Source: a virus. Taken from it: 64,000 nt of DNA. Position numbers and translations under genes: made by a program. Location of the stretch: IMG/VR virus record IMGVR_UViG_3300013233_000246, positions 1 to 64,000 of that record. The stretch is one strand, 5' to 3'. Each line of letters begins with the position of its first letter. Within the stretch, counting starts at the first letter, position 1. The notes under the pieces are model-generated. The model saw nothing but the letters and a program-made list of their open reading frames with translations, was not told the DNA's origin and searched no databases. Positions 34,503 through 45,490 of this stretch are shown here, one piece after another.

Positions 34503-37058
34503 ATGATAGTAAACTTTCAACAAGGTATTGTAAGCCACCAAGATGGTGGATTTTTGCAGGTTAATGGGGCTGTTGTTGGCATATTGGCCACCAACCGTCC
34601 TACCACCATTACAGTAGCGCACAGGCAGACAAATTATACACATTCAGAAGATTTGGCGCTGCCTGCTGCATGGATTGGACCATTCACGGAAATCAATTAT
34701 TGGCTGTACTGGGATTTTAACCCATTAGATTTCACTAGGACTTTTGGTAAAACAAGCCTAGAACCTGTAGCACAATCCATACCACCTGGTTCTGGAAATA
34801 CGGATATTTTTGATGTCGTTGATGGTGCCGCAGGTATTGGTAAATTTATTGTTGAAGGGAAATTCGTTCTACCCATCAATAAGCCATTTGCGGTTTTAAA
34901 CTCTACGGGCAATAATGGTTCATATACTGTTTTGGGAACCATTTATGATGCAAATACTGGACGAACCACAATAACAGTAAATGAAACAGTTCCTGATCCC
35001 GTGGCTGACGGTGAAGTAACCTTAGATATTGATTCTTCAGGCAATCCATTGTTTGTTGATGGACGCCATTGGTTTGATACGTCTACAAATAAGCATTATA
35101 TTCTCAATGGAACGCTGTGGCAGGAAGTAATACGTGTATTTGCTGCACAATTAATTAATGGTGTAACTTTAATAAGCTTTAGTCAGAATTCTGCCCTTGG
35201 TGATTTCACGGGAACGCAAATAGGTAGTAACGTACAAGTCCCTTCTGGAAGGATTTTGTTTGGCGAAGCAAGCAATCCAATACGTAGAGATAATGGAACA
35301 TTTTTCACAACAGAAGATCAGTTTTTCACAAATCAATCTCGCGTTGATGCGTTGCGTTTAGAATCTAATGTTACGCGGGCACAATCTATAGAAGGTACGA
35401 TACTTTCCCAATTTAGCATTGTGGCGTGGACAAATGATGGTCAAGTAACATCTGCGCAATATGATGATACGGGAAATACCGTTCTTGGTATTCTCACAGA
35501 AACAATACAAAATTTAGAAGTTGGAGCAATAATAACACAAGGATCTGTTACCAATCCTGATTGGAATTGGACTGGTGGAATAGATCCTATTCCTGTTGGT
35601 AGTCAATTGTGGGTACAGAATGGACAATTAGTAACATCAAATCCAAACTTGAGTGACCCAATAACATACCCTGTACCCCATGTGCCAGTAGCACGGGTGT
35701 TGGATAAAGATACTATTATTTTTGAACAAGGTCTTGGAGGAGTTGGTCCACGAGGTCCAATAGGTAGTATTAGTAATTTACCAATTGCAGATACTACGGA
35801 TGCGGGCGCTGTAACATTATTAACACCTTCATCCAATTCATTGCGTGGCATTGTAATTAGTGATACAGATTTTAGGTTGACCAATGCTCGACAACCATTG
35901 TCACATTCACATCAAGCATCCGATATAGGATTTATTCCTGGTAGTGGTATTATATCTTCCGATGTTCAGAATGGTATGTTGGAGTTGGGAGCTGGTAAAT
36001 TGGATTTGATTGGTGGTACTATGACAGGACCACTTACATTATTTGCTAATCCATCCAATCCATTAGAAGCTGCAAATAAACAATATGTAGATAATTTAGT
36101 ATCTGGTCTTATTTGGTTAGAACCTGTAGATTTAATTGACATGGTTTCGGATGCAGTAACTACACCGCCAACAAGTCCACAGCTGGGAGAAGCATATATA
36201 ATTCCGTCTGGTGCAACGGGTGCATGGTCAGCAATAGCACAAGGAAACGTAACATCGTGGGATGGCACGGCATGGCAGGATTTGGGTGCAGTTTCTACTT
36301 TTGACGCTTCGCCAAGATTTGGTATTGCATTTTTTGTTTCTGCGACTCCATCGGGTTCTTTTGCTGGTAGAAAAAATGATATAGTAACATATTCTGGTTC
36401 TACCTTAAGTGGGTTTGAAACCCCAATATCAAACAATGCCATATTTGTTCGTTCATCATTGTCTTCAAATGCGTTTAAACGATATGCGTTTAATGGAACT
36501 TCTTGGATATTGTTTAGTAGTGGTCAAAATTTAACAGCCGACGGAACTACAATAGAATTCAATACTAATGTGGTGAGTGTTAAGCCATTTGGCGCTGGCG
36601 GTACTGTTGATGCAGAATTGTGGCAAGGGTTACAACCAACGGATCTTGCTACAGTATATGCCCCTATTGTACATACACACACAATACCATATGATTTTGG
36701 TTTCTTTATAACAGGTCCCATACAACCGAGCGTTCTTGTCGGTTCATTTATGGTTACAAGACCAATATCGGTTAAGTCACCAGCCGCTGAAAGTATAGCA
36801 TATGCTAAAGTTGCTTCTACGGCTTCTTACACACTTGATATAGTACATGAAATACCAACTGTTAGTACAACAACCGTTGGTACAATTAATTTTCAAGCAG
36901 GTATTAATTATGGTATAATAACATGGGGATTTGATACTTCATTCTCCGCAGGTGATTTATTGCAAATAGCAACTCCATCGGGTACACCAGACAGTACTTT
37001 AGGAGAAATAACAATCACAATAGTTGGTTGTGCGTTGGCTTCAACCTGTACATTATAA
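34503..37058 (+). CDS. Tail fibre protein (851 aa)
   Basis: The N-terminal ~120 residues (VNFQQGIVSHQDGGFLQV ... YWLYWDFNPLDFTRTFGKTSLEPV) are paralogous to the 41678 fibre. Central segments RHWFDTSTNKHYILNGTLWQEV, a collagen-like GGVGPRGPIG, TMTGPLTLFANPSNPLEAANKQYVDNLVSG and an FAGRKNDIVTYSGSTL region follow. The C-terminus is a separate beta tip (FFITGPIQPSVLVGSFMV ... INFQAGINYGIITW). Layout is that of a long trimeric fibre. Confidence 0.82.
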   Translation: MIVNFQQGIVSHQDGGFLQVNGAVVGILATNRPTTITVAHRQTNYTHSEDLALPAAWIGPFTEINYWLYWDFNPLDFTRTFGKTSLEPVAQSIPPGSGNTDIFDVVDGAAGIGKFIVEGKFVLPINKPFAVLNSTGNNGSYTVLGTIYDANTGRTTITVNETVPDPVADGEVTLDIDSSGNPLFVDGRHWFDTSTNKHYILNGTLWQEVIRVFAAQLINGVTLISFSQNSALGDFTGTQIGSNVQVPSGRILFGEASNPIRRDNGTFFTTEDQFFTNQSRVDALRLESNVTRAQSIEGTILSQFSIVAWTNDGQVTSAQYDDTGNTVLGILTETIQNLEVGAIITQGSVTNPDWNWTGGIDPIPVGSQLWVQNGQLVTSNPNLSDPITYPVPHVPVARVLDKDTIIFEQGLGGVGPRGPIGSISNLPIADTTDAGAVTLLTPSSNSLRGIVISDTDFRLTNARQPLSHSHQASDIGFIPGSGIISSDVQNGMLELGAGKLDLIGGTMTGPLTLFANPSNPLEAANKQYVDNLVSGLIWLEPVDLIDMVSDAVTTPPTSPQLGEAYIIPSGATGAWSAIAQGNVTSWDGTAWQDLGAVSTFDASPRFGIAFFVSATPSGSFAGRKNDIVTYSGSTLSGFETPISNNAIFVRSSLSSNAFKRYAFNGTSWILFSSGQNLTADGTTIEFNTNVVSVKPFGAGGTVDAELWQGLQPTDLATVYAPIVHTHTIPYDFGFFITGPIQPSVLVGSFMVTRPISVKSPAAESIAYAKVASTASYTLDIVHEIPTVSTTTVGTINFQAGINYGIITWGFDTSFSAGDLLQIATPSGTPDSTLGEITITIVGCALASTCTL

Positions 37059-37068
37059 GGATATATAA

Positions 37069-38019
37069 ATGCCAATACAGGTAATTACAACATATAAGAG
37101 AATACCACCATCACCAGTCACATTAAAAAGTGCTGGTGATGATATATTCCCTATTTGTGATGTAACCATATTTCTTACTGCCATAGTGGATAATATACCT
37201 AATTTAAATCAAGGACATACTATATTGTGGGAGCAATTGAGTGGCACACCCGTAACCTTGATAAATCCAGATCAGCAAGTTGCATCATATTTACAAATAC
37301 CACTAGATGAGACAGATAAGGAATTTCGCGTAACAATAGATAAATTTTTTCCTGAAGAACAAAGTTCTACGGTTACTGTTTATGCAACGCCAACATCTAT
37401 AGCCACAACTAAATTTTGGGTAGATTCAAAAAATTTCACACCAGCAACGCCTGTGGATTTTAACACAATTAATGTGACTACATCTGCACAAATACCTGAA
37501 CCACTGGGGGTAAGAAATAATAACGTTACACCCATAGAAATATTTAAGATATTTTGGGATATTCCACCAGATATAATATTGCAACCATTTTTGACACAAA
37601 TGACATTGTTTGAGAATGATATTCCAGTGGCTACATATTTACCTACTGATTTATTGGAATATTTAGGTGGACCAAACGTATACAATGTTTCGTCTGACTA
37701 TATCGTTAATGGCCAACCATCTACGGCAAATAGTAGAAAGAAAGATTTTTTTGGAACAGTTGTTCCAAAAACTAAAGCAATAGATGACATATTTGATGGC
37801 ATTGCATTTACATCGGATACTATATTGACAATTTTTACAAATAATATACAATCCCAAGAATCCATTATGCCAACATCAAGTTTGCCACCAAATGATACAA
37901 ATGTAGTAAGATTCATAAATAATAGTAGACAACTTGACCAATCACCAGTATATTCTTCATTTACTACTGGATCGTCAACAATATTTCGTTCTGACCCTGG
38001 TGGTATAGGCGGAGGATAA
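37069..38019 (+). CDS. Virion protein with PKD/Ig-like domain (316 aa)
   Basis: Residues ~20-110 (SAGDDIFPICDVTIFLTAIVDN ... ILWEQLSGTPVTLINPDQQVASYL) resemble a PKD/Ig-like beta domain. A second region, ~115-210, reads as an interaction domain with an FWDIPPDIILQPFLTQMTLFEN strand set, and the C-terminus is Ser/Thr/Gly-rich, ending GGIGGG. Between two fibre genes and closely spaced with both. Structural role inferred. Confidence 0.55.
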   Translation: MPIQVITTYKRIPPSPVTLKSAGDDIFPICDVTIFLTAIVDNIPNLNQGHTILWEQLSGTPVTLINPDQQVASYLQIPLDETDKEFRVTIDKFFPEEQSSTVTVYATPTSIATTKFWVDSKNFTPATPVDFNTINVTTSAQIPEPLGVRNNNVTPIEIFKIFWDIPPDIILQPFLTQMTLFENDIPVATYLPTDLLEYLGGPNVYNVSSDYIVNGQPSTANSRKKDFFGTVVPKTKAIDDIFDGIAFTSDTILTIFTNNIQSQESIMPTSSLPPNDTNVVRFINNSRQLDQSPVYSSFTTGSSTIFRSDPGGIGGG

Positions 38020-38026
38020 AGGAAAA

Positions 38027-41000
38027 ATGAAAATTGAAGGAATTGTAACATTAGTATTTCGAGATATTGATACTGGTGAAATAACAAAAACTGTTAAACA
38101 AGACAATAATATAACTACCAATTGGATTGAAACTTCTATGGTTACTAATAGCACGAGTAGTTCTGTCAACCAAGGAAAATTTGGCTCAAAGATATTTATT
38201 AGTGGTTATCTTATTGCTTTTACCGATCCGGATGTATATAAAATTCCACTAGTGCATGGCATTGGATTCATAGAAACAGGAGTTACATCACCAACAATAG
38301 TAAATTCCACAAGCACAACCCATGGATATGGGCAACATCAACAAAGATTCGCTCCTCCTGCAAATACTATTAATATCAATATCATTGGATTGACTTATCA
38401 AACTTCTATAAGTGCTGATACCACCGTTATAGCACAAGCTTATGTTAAGCTCGCCAGCACATGTACACAAACCCCAACAGAAACATTGGATATTTTTTAT
38501 AGAGTTCAATTTCCATACGATTATTTTAAGTTACCAGCACCACCAGATAGGAATACATCAGGTATAAGTTCACTACAAGCGGATATTATGTTAGATCGTT
38601 TTTTTATAACACCAACCAATCAAGATTATTTTAATAATGTATCTTCTGATTGGAATGGTACAATGGATTACACTAGGCTCGCATATAAATCTACAAGAAA
38701 TACAGGTCATGATTTGGGAAATGTTTTTTCAGGAACTAAAACAATATCTGGTGATTCTACATTACACAAAATGAAAGTAGATACTTTAATAACCATTGAT
38801 AAGAGTGTGGGAAATGTTATTGGATTCTTATCATTTGGCCAAGGCTCAACCACTGGTATAAATCCATGGTCGCGGGGCGTTACGGATCTGGGTGTAGATG
38901 TTATTCAAAATATATTTGGTCATTCCTCAACCGCAACTAAACCATTTTTTGATTCAACACAACAAAATTCTGGTGATGGTACGATAGCTTTGAATGGTTC
39001 TTCGTGGACAAATCCAAATTTTCCAAAACAATATAGATTGAATATTACAGGTTCTGGAGCATTGGGTATCGGAACATATCAATTTCAGGTCCGCAATCAT
39101 TTTGGTTTTTTGAACAATTCATATGAAGATATGATTCGATCTATGTCTGGTATGATGGAACAAAATAAACATATGCATGATGGATTTTTGTTTACGATAG
39201 GAACAAATGTGGGAACAACTGCGGATGTTAGAGAAAGACCTAAAATAATAAGATATGATATAGATACAACAAATACTAATGTTTTGTGTATAAACAAAAC
39301 AGAAGTCTATGTATTTAATTTATTGACACAAACCGGCGTTCTTTATAATGTAACAAATAATCCTACATTTACGCCCACTAATATAACACAAGTAACGTAT
39401 GATTCCGCAGGCACTATATATGTTGCATGTAGGGACACAGGAATATATAAAATCTCTACACCATTAGGAATCCCAACAATAACACATATAGATAATACTA
39501 CTACAGGTCTGACTGGTTTATTGGTGAGTAAATGTTATGGTATTGCTATTGGTAGTGGTGGTTTTTTATGGGCTGCATTTGATGGTGGTTTATTTTCATC
39601 TATAGATGGTGGTGTAACATGGACACAGGCTACGTTCACAAATGCTACAATAATTAGTGATTGGAACAGGGTAAAATTTATACAAGTAGACCCATCACAT
39701 GCAGATCAGCGTATGGCATTAGTATATGAATCGAGCACACCAGCAACCGGAACTTATTTACAATTGAGCATCCTTTGGTGGAATAACAATACTTCTACTG
39801 ATGTTCAAGGTGTACAATTCAAATCATTCGATAGAAATATTCAAAGTTCTTATATTGCAAATACTAGATTTTTAGCAGAAGAGCCATGGACATACTTTGA
39901 TTCTTTGAAACCATCACCAACACAAAATAAATGGGGTGGTGCTATGGGTACTACTCCAACTACACAGGATTCTGATGCATATCCTACTTATTTTACATTT
40001 AATACTAATACGTTTATACAAGATATAAATTCTCAACTGCGAACATTTCAAGAACATATAGATTGGGAACTTCATTCTAGTGGAAGCCAAAGCATAATAT
40101 CAATTTCGTCTGTGTCTACTTCGGATGCTAGAATATCATTATATAAAGATGATAATACCTTTACATTTAACAAATATAAGAATGTAAATTCTACGAGCAT
40201 AGGGGATGTTGATTCTATTGAAAAGGGGCCGGTGTGTTATTTGGGAAATTTGGTAGTGTTGGGTTGGCAGCCTACTGCAACATTACAATACTATACGATT
40301 ATGACATGTGGTGATAAAACGGCATCAGGCGGTGCACTCAACTATCTATTATATGATAGTTATGGTTGGAATGGTTCAAATTGGGTATTAGACAACCCTG
40401 GTTCAAAAACCATACACGGCACCGCCGAAGTCTTGAGTGATGGTGTAACTATAGCATTTGATGATAATCTTGGAACACAAACGTTCGTAGCTAACGATTA
40501 TTATACTTTTGGTGTTTTACAAGGCATATGGTTGGATGGCTCTACACAAATAACACACAAAACAGGATTATATTTTAAAAATATTTTACAAAACCAAACA
40601 ACTTTAGAGGTAGGAACTTTATCTGCTATTCCAAGATCACCTGAAATATTTGAACGAAAACCAAATATTTCAGCAACACAAATGACATGGCAAGACCAAT
40701 TTGGTGTGACAACATCCACAATAGATACTGTTCGCACTAATCCCTCTACTGCACTTTATGACGCTGGTGCAAGATCCATAGAAAAAATAACAGGTTTGGG
40801 ATTAACAAATAAATCCCCCTCTGACACAATTTACGGAACTTTTACGTTTGGTTTGTATACTAATATGGGCGGCACCGCTGCATCTGAGGCTATAGCTTGT
40901 GGTTTATCACCAGCTTCAGTGTTAACAACACCAATAGATAGGGCATCTGTGCATTATGGTTTCGAACTTGTAAATGTTGGTACTGGTGTAGACAACGGAC

Positions 41001-41626
41001 TAATGGCAGATATTAGTATAATTGAGCAGGGTAGCATAGTAGCTTCTAATATTAGAAGAATTGACACCACTGCTTCCGCTTCTTTTGAGTTTGAAGTAGA
41101 AATATTAAATGATGGTACTGTAAATTATTACTTATTGAATTCAACATCCACGACACAATCAACAGCAAATTACGTTCCATTGACTAAAGATTTATTGTAT
41201 ACGTCTGCCGCTCCCGCACCCATAGTGGATTATTATGCTGATCTTGCAATGAATGGTGGAAGTGTAGGAATAAATACATCATTGACTTCAAGTCCTGGAA
41301 GTACTTTAAAACCACGCCCTGATAATTATCCAGTCGGCGGTCGTAGATTGGTTAATAGAGTACCAGATGGTCTATATTTGTCTATTGGTGACTTCACGAC
41401 TTCTAAAGGACGGTATGAACCACAATTTTTGGCTATTGATTATTCACAAAATGTAGATATTTTAATAGATGGTACATTAGTTATATTGATTTTAGAAAAC
41501 GATATAGATACATTATTGAACGCTGGCGAAATATCAATATTTGCAAGAGAAGGATTTATCCGCTACAGCGCGGCTGATATAGGCAAAACAATTACCGCCA
41601 CATACAATGTAATACTTAAACAATAG
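38027..41626 (+). CDS. Giant structural protein with Asp-box repeat (1199 aa)
   Basis: 1199 residues. N-terminal MKIEGIVTLVFRDIDTGEITKTVKQ is a domain type often found on phage fibre-associated proteins. Around residues 420-520 there are propeller-like strands (YVACRDTGIYKIS ... GGFLWAAFDGGLFSSIDGGVTWTQA), including the Asp-box SxDGGxTW typical of sialidase/BNR beta-propellers. Later parts are beta-rich with a YELVNVG-like lectin flavour (SFEFEVEILNDGTVNYYLL), and the C-terminus reads GYIRYS...ITATYNVILKQ-like. Host-surface binding or glycan cleavage is possible; no full active site was identified. Confidence 0.6.
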   Translation: MKIEGIVTLVFRDIDTGEITKTVKQDNNITTNWIETSMVTNSTSSSVNQGKFGSKIFISGYLIAFTDPDVYKIPLVHGIGFIETGVTSPTIVNSTSTTHGYGQHQQRFAPPANTININIIGLTYQTSISADTTVIAQAYVKLASTCTQTPTETLDIFYRVQFPYDYFKLPAPPDRNTSGISSLQADIMLDRFFITPTNQDYFNNVSSDWNGTMDYTRLAYKSTRNTGHDLGNVFSGTKTISGDSTLHKMKVDTLITIDKSVGNVIGFLSFGQGSTTGINPWSRGVTDLGVDVIQNIFGHSSTATKPFFDSTQQNSGDGTIALNGSSWTNPNFPKQYRLNITGSGALGIGTYQFQVRNHFGFLNNSYEDMIRSMSGMMEQNKHMHDGFLFTIGTNVGTTADVRERPKIIRYDIDTTNTNVLCINKTEVYVFNLLTQTGVLYNVTNNPTFTPTNITQVTYDSAGTIYVACRDTGIYKISTPLGIPTITHIDNTTTGLTGLLVSKCYGIAIGSGGFLWAAFDGGLFSSIDGGVTWTQATFTNATIISDWNRVKFIQVDPSHADQRMALVYESSTPATGTYLQLSILWWNNNTSTDVQGVQFKSFDRNIQSSYIANTRFLAEEPWTYFDSLKPSPTQNKWGGAMGTTPTTQDSDAYPTYFTFNTNTFIQDINSQLRTFQEHIDWELHSSGSQSIISISSVSTSDARISLYKDDNTFTFNKYKNVNSTSIGDVDSIEKGPVCYLGNLVVLGWQPTATLQYYTIMTCGDKTASGGALNYLLYDSYGWNGSNWVLDNPGSKTIHGTAEVLSDGVTIAFDDNLGTQTFVANDYYTFGVLQGIWLDGSTQITHKTGLYFKNILQNQTTLEVGTLSAIPRSPEIFERKPNISATQMTWQDQFGVTTSTIDTVRTNPSTALYDAGARSIEKITGLGLTNKSPSDTIYGTFTFGLYTNMGGTAASEAIACGLSPASVLTTPIDRASVHYGFELVNVGTGVDNGLMADISIIEQGSIVASNIRRIDTTASASFEFEVEILNDGTVNYYLLNSTSTTQSTANYVPLTKDLLYTSAAPAPIVDYYADLAMNGGSVGINTSLTSSPGSTLKPRPDNYPVGGRRLVNRVPDGLYLSIGDFTTSKGRYEPQFLAIDYSQNVDILIDGTLVILILENDIDTLLNAGEISIFAREGFIRYSAADIGKTITATYNVILKQ

Positions 41627-41635
41627 CCAATATAT

Positions 41636-41643
41636 CATAAATA
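41636..41643 (+). promoter_or_regulatory. T4-like late promoter
   Basis: CATAAATA, 35 bases before the GTG at 41678; overlaps the left arm of the hairpin at 41640. Confidence 0.5.
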
Positions 41644-41667
41644 AGAATAAGTAAAAAAATTCTTATT
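41640..41667 (+). promoter_or_regulatory. Hairpin touching the ribosome site of fibre gene
   Basis: Arms AATAAGAAT (41640-41648) and ATTCTTATT (41659-41667). The right arm runs into the TTGGAG ribosome site of the GTG start at 41678. Confidence 0.4.
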
Positions 41668-41677
41668 GGAGATAATA

Positions 41678-44600
41678 GTGGCTCGTATTAATTTTAGACA
41701 AGGCATAGTAAGACACGGAAAAACGCCCAATCAACCATTCTTTCTACAGCAAAATGGAAATGATGTTGATTTATTAATTTCGCCCGAATTAACCACCATC
41801 GCCTTTGAAGATGGCGATAAAGACTATTTATTCACCGAATCTACCTCAATTTCCAATGCATGGTTGAATTTATCAATTCCGTCGCAAGATTATTGGCTTT
41901 ATTGGGAACTTGATCGTATTACTGGTGTGCGCACTTTTGGCACTACAACTTTTGAACCTATTTATTCCCCAACAGCCCCAGTTACCCCAGCGGTTAATCA
42001 AATGTGGTTTGATACTAGTATTGGAAATATTAGTAGTTCCCGTATGCATTACTGGAATGGTAGTGTGTGGATTCACGTATTACGTGTTATAGCATCTAAA
42101 GTTAACAATTTTCAGTTCTTTTCCCCAATAGATGGTTTTTCAGTAGAAAGCAATTATATAGGCACGCAAATAGGTATTACTGGAAACGTCATTTCCAATG
42201 TTGGTTCACTTGCGTATGATAAAAACGGAAAGCCAATAGTAAATCAAGATGGAAGATTTTTTACAACAGAAGACGTATTCACTACTGGTGTACCGGATGG
42301 GGCATCCATAAAAGTAAATAATACCTTAACTCGCGCTAGAGCTACCGAACCTCTTGGCGCATATCAAGTTGTAGTTTTTGATGATTTTGAGAAAGTTTCC
42401 CTTGCGACCACGTTTTTTACTATTGATAAAATATATGGCTTGGTGGATGTTCCTGCAATAATAAATCAGACAGTAAATATTATTACAAAAGGTTCTATAT
42501 TTAACGAAGCGTGGGATTTTTCATCCACTGGTGCCACGCCACCAATGGAAGGTAGCATCAATTCACCAATATACATTACACCATTGGGTGAGCTTACAAC
42601 CGATACAGGTTTTGCTATGCCCGGACAAATCCCAGTGGGTGCTATTATTGGCAAACAGACAATCTTATTTAGTCCTGGAATTTATGGTACTATAAATGTA
42701 CCACCTACAACATCACATAGTGGCTTGGCAAATCTTAATGCTGATGACCATTTACAATATCATAATGATGCAAGGGGAGACATGCGATATTATGAACAGA
42801 CGGTAGCAGATAGTGTTTTTGCCCCAATTATACATACACACACAAAGACTGATATCACCGATTTTGCGCATACTCATCTTGAAGCAGACATCACAAATTT
42901 AGACAAATATACACAAGCTGAAGTTGATACATTTGTTAACAATCTCGATGCTATTAAGGTTAATATTTCTGGTTCTACTATGACAGGACCATTAATATTA
43001 CCTGCTGATCCAACTACATCATTACAAGCCGCAACAAAACAGTACGTTGATGCATTGGCTTCTGGTATAGACGCCAAAGAGTCAGTAGTTGTTAGTACAA
43101 CAGCAGATATTGGTGGAACATATACATCTATAGGTGGTACATCAGGCTCGGGAAGTTTTATTGGTGTAAACATAACTGCATTAGATGGCACTTATTTGAC
43201 TGATTATGATTTTACTACAAATAACAGGGTGTTGGTTAAAGATCAGACTGATCCAAAACAAAACGGCATATATATAGTTACAAACTTTACAACACCGATA
43301 TCGTCAGATTTAGAACGTGCTCCAGATCATGATGGTAGCCCCATTTTTGAAGTTTCTCCCGGCAATTTTGTTTTTGTAACTGATGGTATATCTCTAGCAG
43401 GTTCGGGATGGACAATTTTGGGTGGAACTGCCACAGGACCTAATGGTACAATAGTTTTAAACACAGATAATATTAATTGGGGTCAGGTAGCAGCATCAAC
43501 ACTGTATGAACCAGGGACAAATATATCTATAGATGCTAGTAATAATATAAGTGTTATAGATGCATTATCGGGTGGTACAGTAGATGCACTCAAATGGAAT
43601 AATAATACATTAACTTTGACATTACCAGCTACGGGTCAGCCTATAATTTATAATGCTACAACTCCTACATTTGAAAATGCTAGTTTTTCTTTACCATCAA
43701 ATGTTGGTTTGGGTGATCAAGTTTTAGTTACTGACGGATTGGGTTCTACTTCATGGACAAATCCGCAAGTTACAAATCCAATGACTTCTAGCTTGGATGT
43801 AGCTGGTTTTTCATTAAATAATTCTTTAGGAACGTTTGTATTACCTACTGATAACGGAACTAATGGATTTATATTATCAACTGATGGCGCAGGTCTAACC
43901 TCTTGGATTTCCCCACCAGCTGGTGGAAATCAAACGCCATGGACATCAAATATAGATGCCGCCGGTTTTAGCTTAATAACATTGGACACCGTAGAAGCTG
44001 ATGCAAATGCGATAACATTGAATCCTGGTGATAGCACTGGCGGTGGAATAAACACTGCCGGTGGTGGCGATATAAATTTGCTTGCAGGAAATAATACATA
44101 TAGTTCTGGATCTGGTGGTGCTATAAACATAACGGGCGGTAGTCAGCAATACGATTTAAGTGGTAATGGTGGCGATGTTAACATAACAGCTGGCAACACC
44201 TCACACACAGGATTTTCACAACCAGGATCTGTTTTAATTAAAGGTGGCGATACCGCAGCCGCACAAGGCGGTGCTGTATCCCTTTTTGGCGGTGATAGTA
44301 CAAGTGCATTTGGTCATACTGGACAAATATTCATATCAACATTAAATTCAACGGCTGGATATGCAGGAAATATATCCATACTTTCTGGAAATACTGGTTA
44401 TGATGATGGTACAGGCGGTTCTGTTAATATAGATAGTGGTAATGGATATTATGGTGGAAAAATAACTTTATCACATGGTGCAGGTTCGGGTGGTACTGGA
44501 AGTTATTATCAGGGTGCTGTTATAATATCATCAAAAAATTCAACATCTGGATTACTGCGAATAAGTTCTGGTGGTACGTATCATGCGGAAATAAATGTTC

Positions 44601-45478
44601 CTGTTACCTTGGGTTCATATACAAATTTCACATTACCACCAAATAATGGTACTGTTGGACAAGTATTAACTACAGATGGAACAGGAATAACAACTTGGAC
44701 ATCCTCTTCAGGTCTTCAAAATATAGTAGAGGATTTAACACCTCAATTGGGGGGTGATTTAGATGTTGGATTGTTTAGTATCAAGGGTCCTGATGGTAAC
44801 ACTGTTCCCGGTGGTATTTTAAATTTACATGGTGGTGATGGACTAATAGATCAACCCGGTGGAGCAGTAAATATAACAGGTGGAACTGGTCAAGGTATTG
44901 CATTTGCTGGTAGTGTTAATATAACTGGTGGTGCTTGTACTGGCTCTGCTTATGGTGGTGACGTATTATTGCGCCCAGGAGATTCGGCGACAGGAACCGA
45001 TGGAAGAATTAGAATAGAAGGTCCAACATTAACTTCAGAGGGTGAGATAAGATTGGTTCGCCGACAAAATAGTTTATTTGTTGGATTGTCCACACCACCC
45101 ACCTTATCGGCATCCGTAATTTATAAGCTTCCCACATCCGACGGTTCAAGTGGAGATGTTTTACAAACAGATGGCTCTGCAAATTTGAGTTTTGTAACAC
45201 CTTCTGCGCCAGCATCAAAACCATCATATGAAAAGATTGCTGTAACAGCTTCACCACCGAGTGACGTAGTAAATACCACAGTTTCTATCATAGCAACTAC
45301 AGGAAGTCCCCTACAAGCGAGCTTACAAGTATTTAGAAATGGTATGTTGCAAGAAGAAGATTTAGATGGAGCCATCCCAATAGTGGGAGACTTTATAGTT
45401 TCTGGAGCAAACCAATTGACTTTTGCACCAGGCACACTATTAAATGGTGACACAATAATAATTTATGTATTTAATTAA
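41678..45478 (+). CDS. Tail fibre/adhesin (1266 aa) with Gly-Gly repeat shaft
   Basis: GTG at 41678 with TTGGAG seven bases upstream is preferred to the TTG inside that site. The N-terminus (ARINFRQGIVRHGK ... YWLYWELDRITGVRTFGTTTFEPIY) pairs with the 34503 fibre. Then come SHSGLANLNADDHLQYHND, TMTGPLILPADPTTSLQAATKQYVDALASG, and the ~130-residue module shared with the 27317 fibre (VLVKDQTDPKQNGIYIV ... LNTDNINWGQV). The C-terminal ~450 residues contain Gly-Gly repeats (INLLAGN, INITGGSQ, VNITAGN, VLIKGGD, VSLFGGD) suggesting a beta-helical or glycine-rich lattice. Receptor-binding adhesin inferred. Confidence 0.8.
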   Translation: MARINFRQGIVRHGKTPNQPFFLQQNGNDVDLLISPELTTIAFEDGDKDYLFTESTSISNAWLNLSIPSQDYWLYWELDRITGVRTFGTTTFEPIYSPTAPVTPAVNQMWFDTSIGNISSSRMHYWNGSVWIHVLRVIASKVNNFQFFSPIDGFSVESNYIGTQIGITGNVISNVGSLAYDKNGKPIVNQDGRFFTTEDVFTTGVPDGASIKVNNTLTRARATEPLGAYQVVVFDDFEKVSLATTFFTIDKIYGLVDVPAIINQTVNIITKGSIFNEAWDFSSTGATPPMEGSINSPIYITPLGELTTDTGFAMPGQIPVGAIIGKQTILFSPGIYGTINVPPTTSHSGLANLNADDHLQYHNDARGDMRYYEQTVADSVFAPIIHTHTKTDITDFAHTHLEADITNLDKYTQAEVDTFVNNLDAIKVNISGSTMTGPLILPADPTTSLQAATKQYVDALASGIDAKESVVVSTTADIGGTYTSIGGTSGSGSFIGVNITALDGTYLTDYDFTTNNRVLVKDQTDPKQNGIYIVTNFTTPISSDLERAPDHDGSPIFEVSPGNFVFVTDGISLAGSGWTILGGTATGPNGTIVLNTDNINWGQVAASTLYEPGTNISIDASNNISVIDALSGGTVDALKWNNNTLTLTLPATGQPIIYNATTPTFENASFSLPSNVGLGDQVLVTDGLGSTSWTNPQVTNPMTSSLDVAGFSLNNSLGTFVLPTDNGTNGFILSTDGAGLTSWISPPAGGNQTPWTSNIDAAGFSLITLDTVEADANAITLNPGDSTGGGINTAGGGDINLLAGNNTYSSGSGGAINITGGSQQYDLSGNGGDVNITAGNTSHTGFSQPGSVLIKGGDTAAAQGGAVSLFGGDSTSAFGHTGQIFISTLNSTAGYAGNISILSGNTGYDDGTGGSVNIDSGNGYYGGKITLSHGAGSGGTGSYYQGAVIISSKNSTSGLLRISSGGTYHAEINVPVTLGSYTNFTLPPNNGTVGQVLTTDGTGITTWTSSSGLQNIVEDLTPQLGGDLDVGLFSIKGPDGNTVPGGILNLHGGDGLIDQPGGAVNITGGTGQGIAFAGSVNITGGACTGSAYGGDVLLRPGDSATGTDGRIRIEGPTLTSEGEIRLVRRQNSLFVGLSTPPTLSASVIYKLPTSDGSSGDVLQTDGSANLSFVTPSAPASKPSYEKIAVTASPPSDVVNTTVSIIATTGSPLQASLQVFRNGMLQEEDLDGAIPIVGDFIVSGANQLTFAPGTLLNGDTIIIYVFN

Positions 45479-45490
45479 GGATAATTAAGA

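Noticed and set aside
35966-36442. 158-codon open frame on the minus strand within the 34503 fibre
   Set aside because: Shadow of a fibre repeat region without its own signals.
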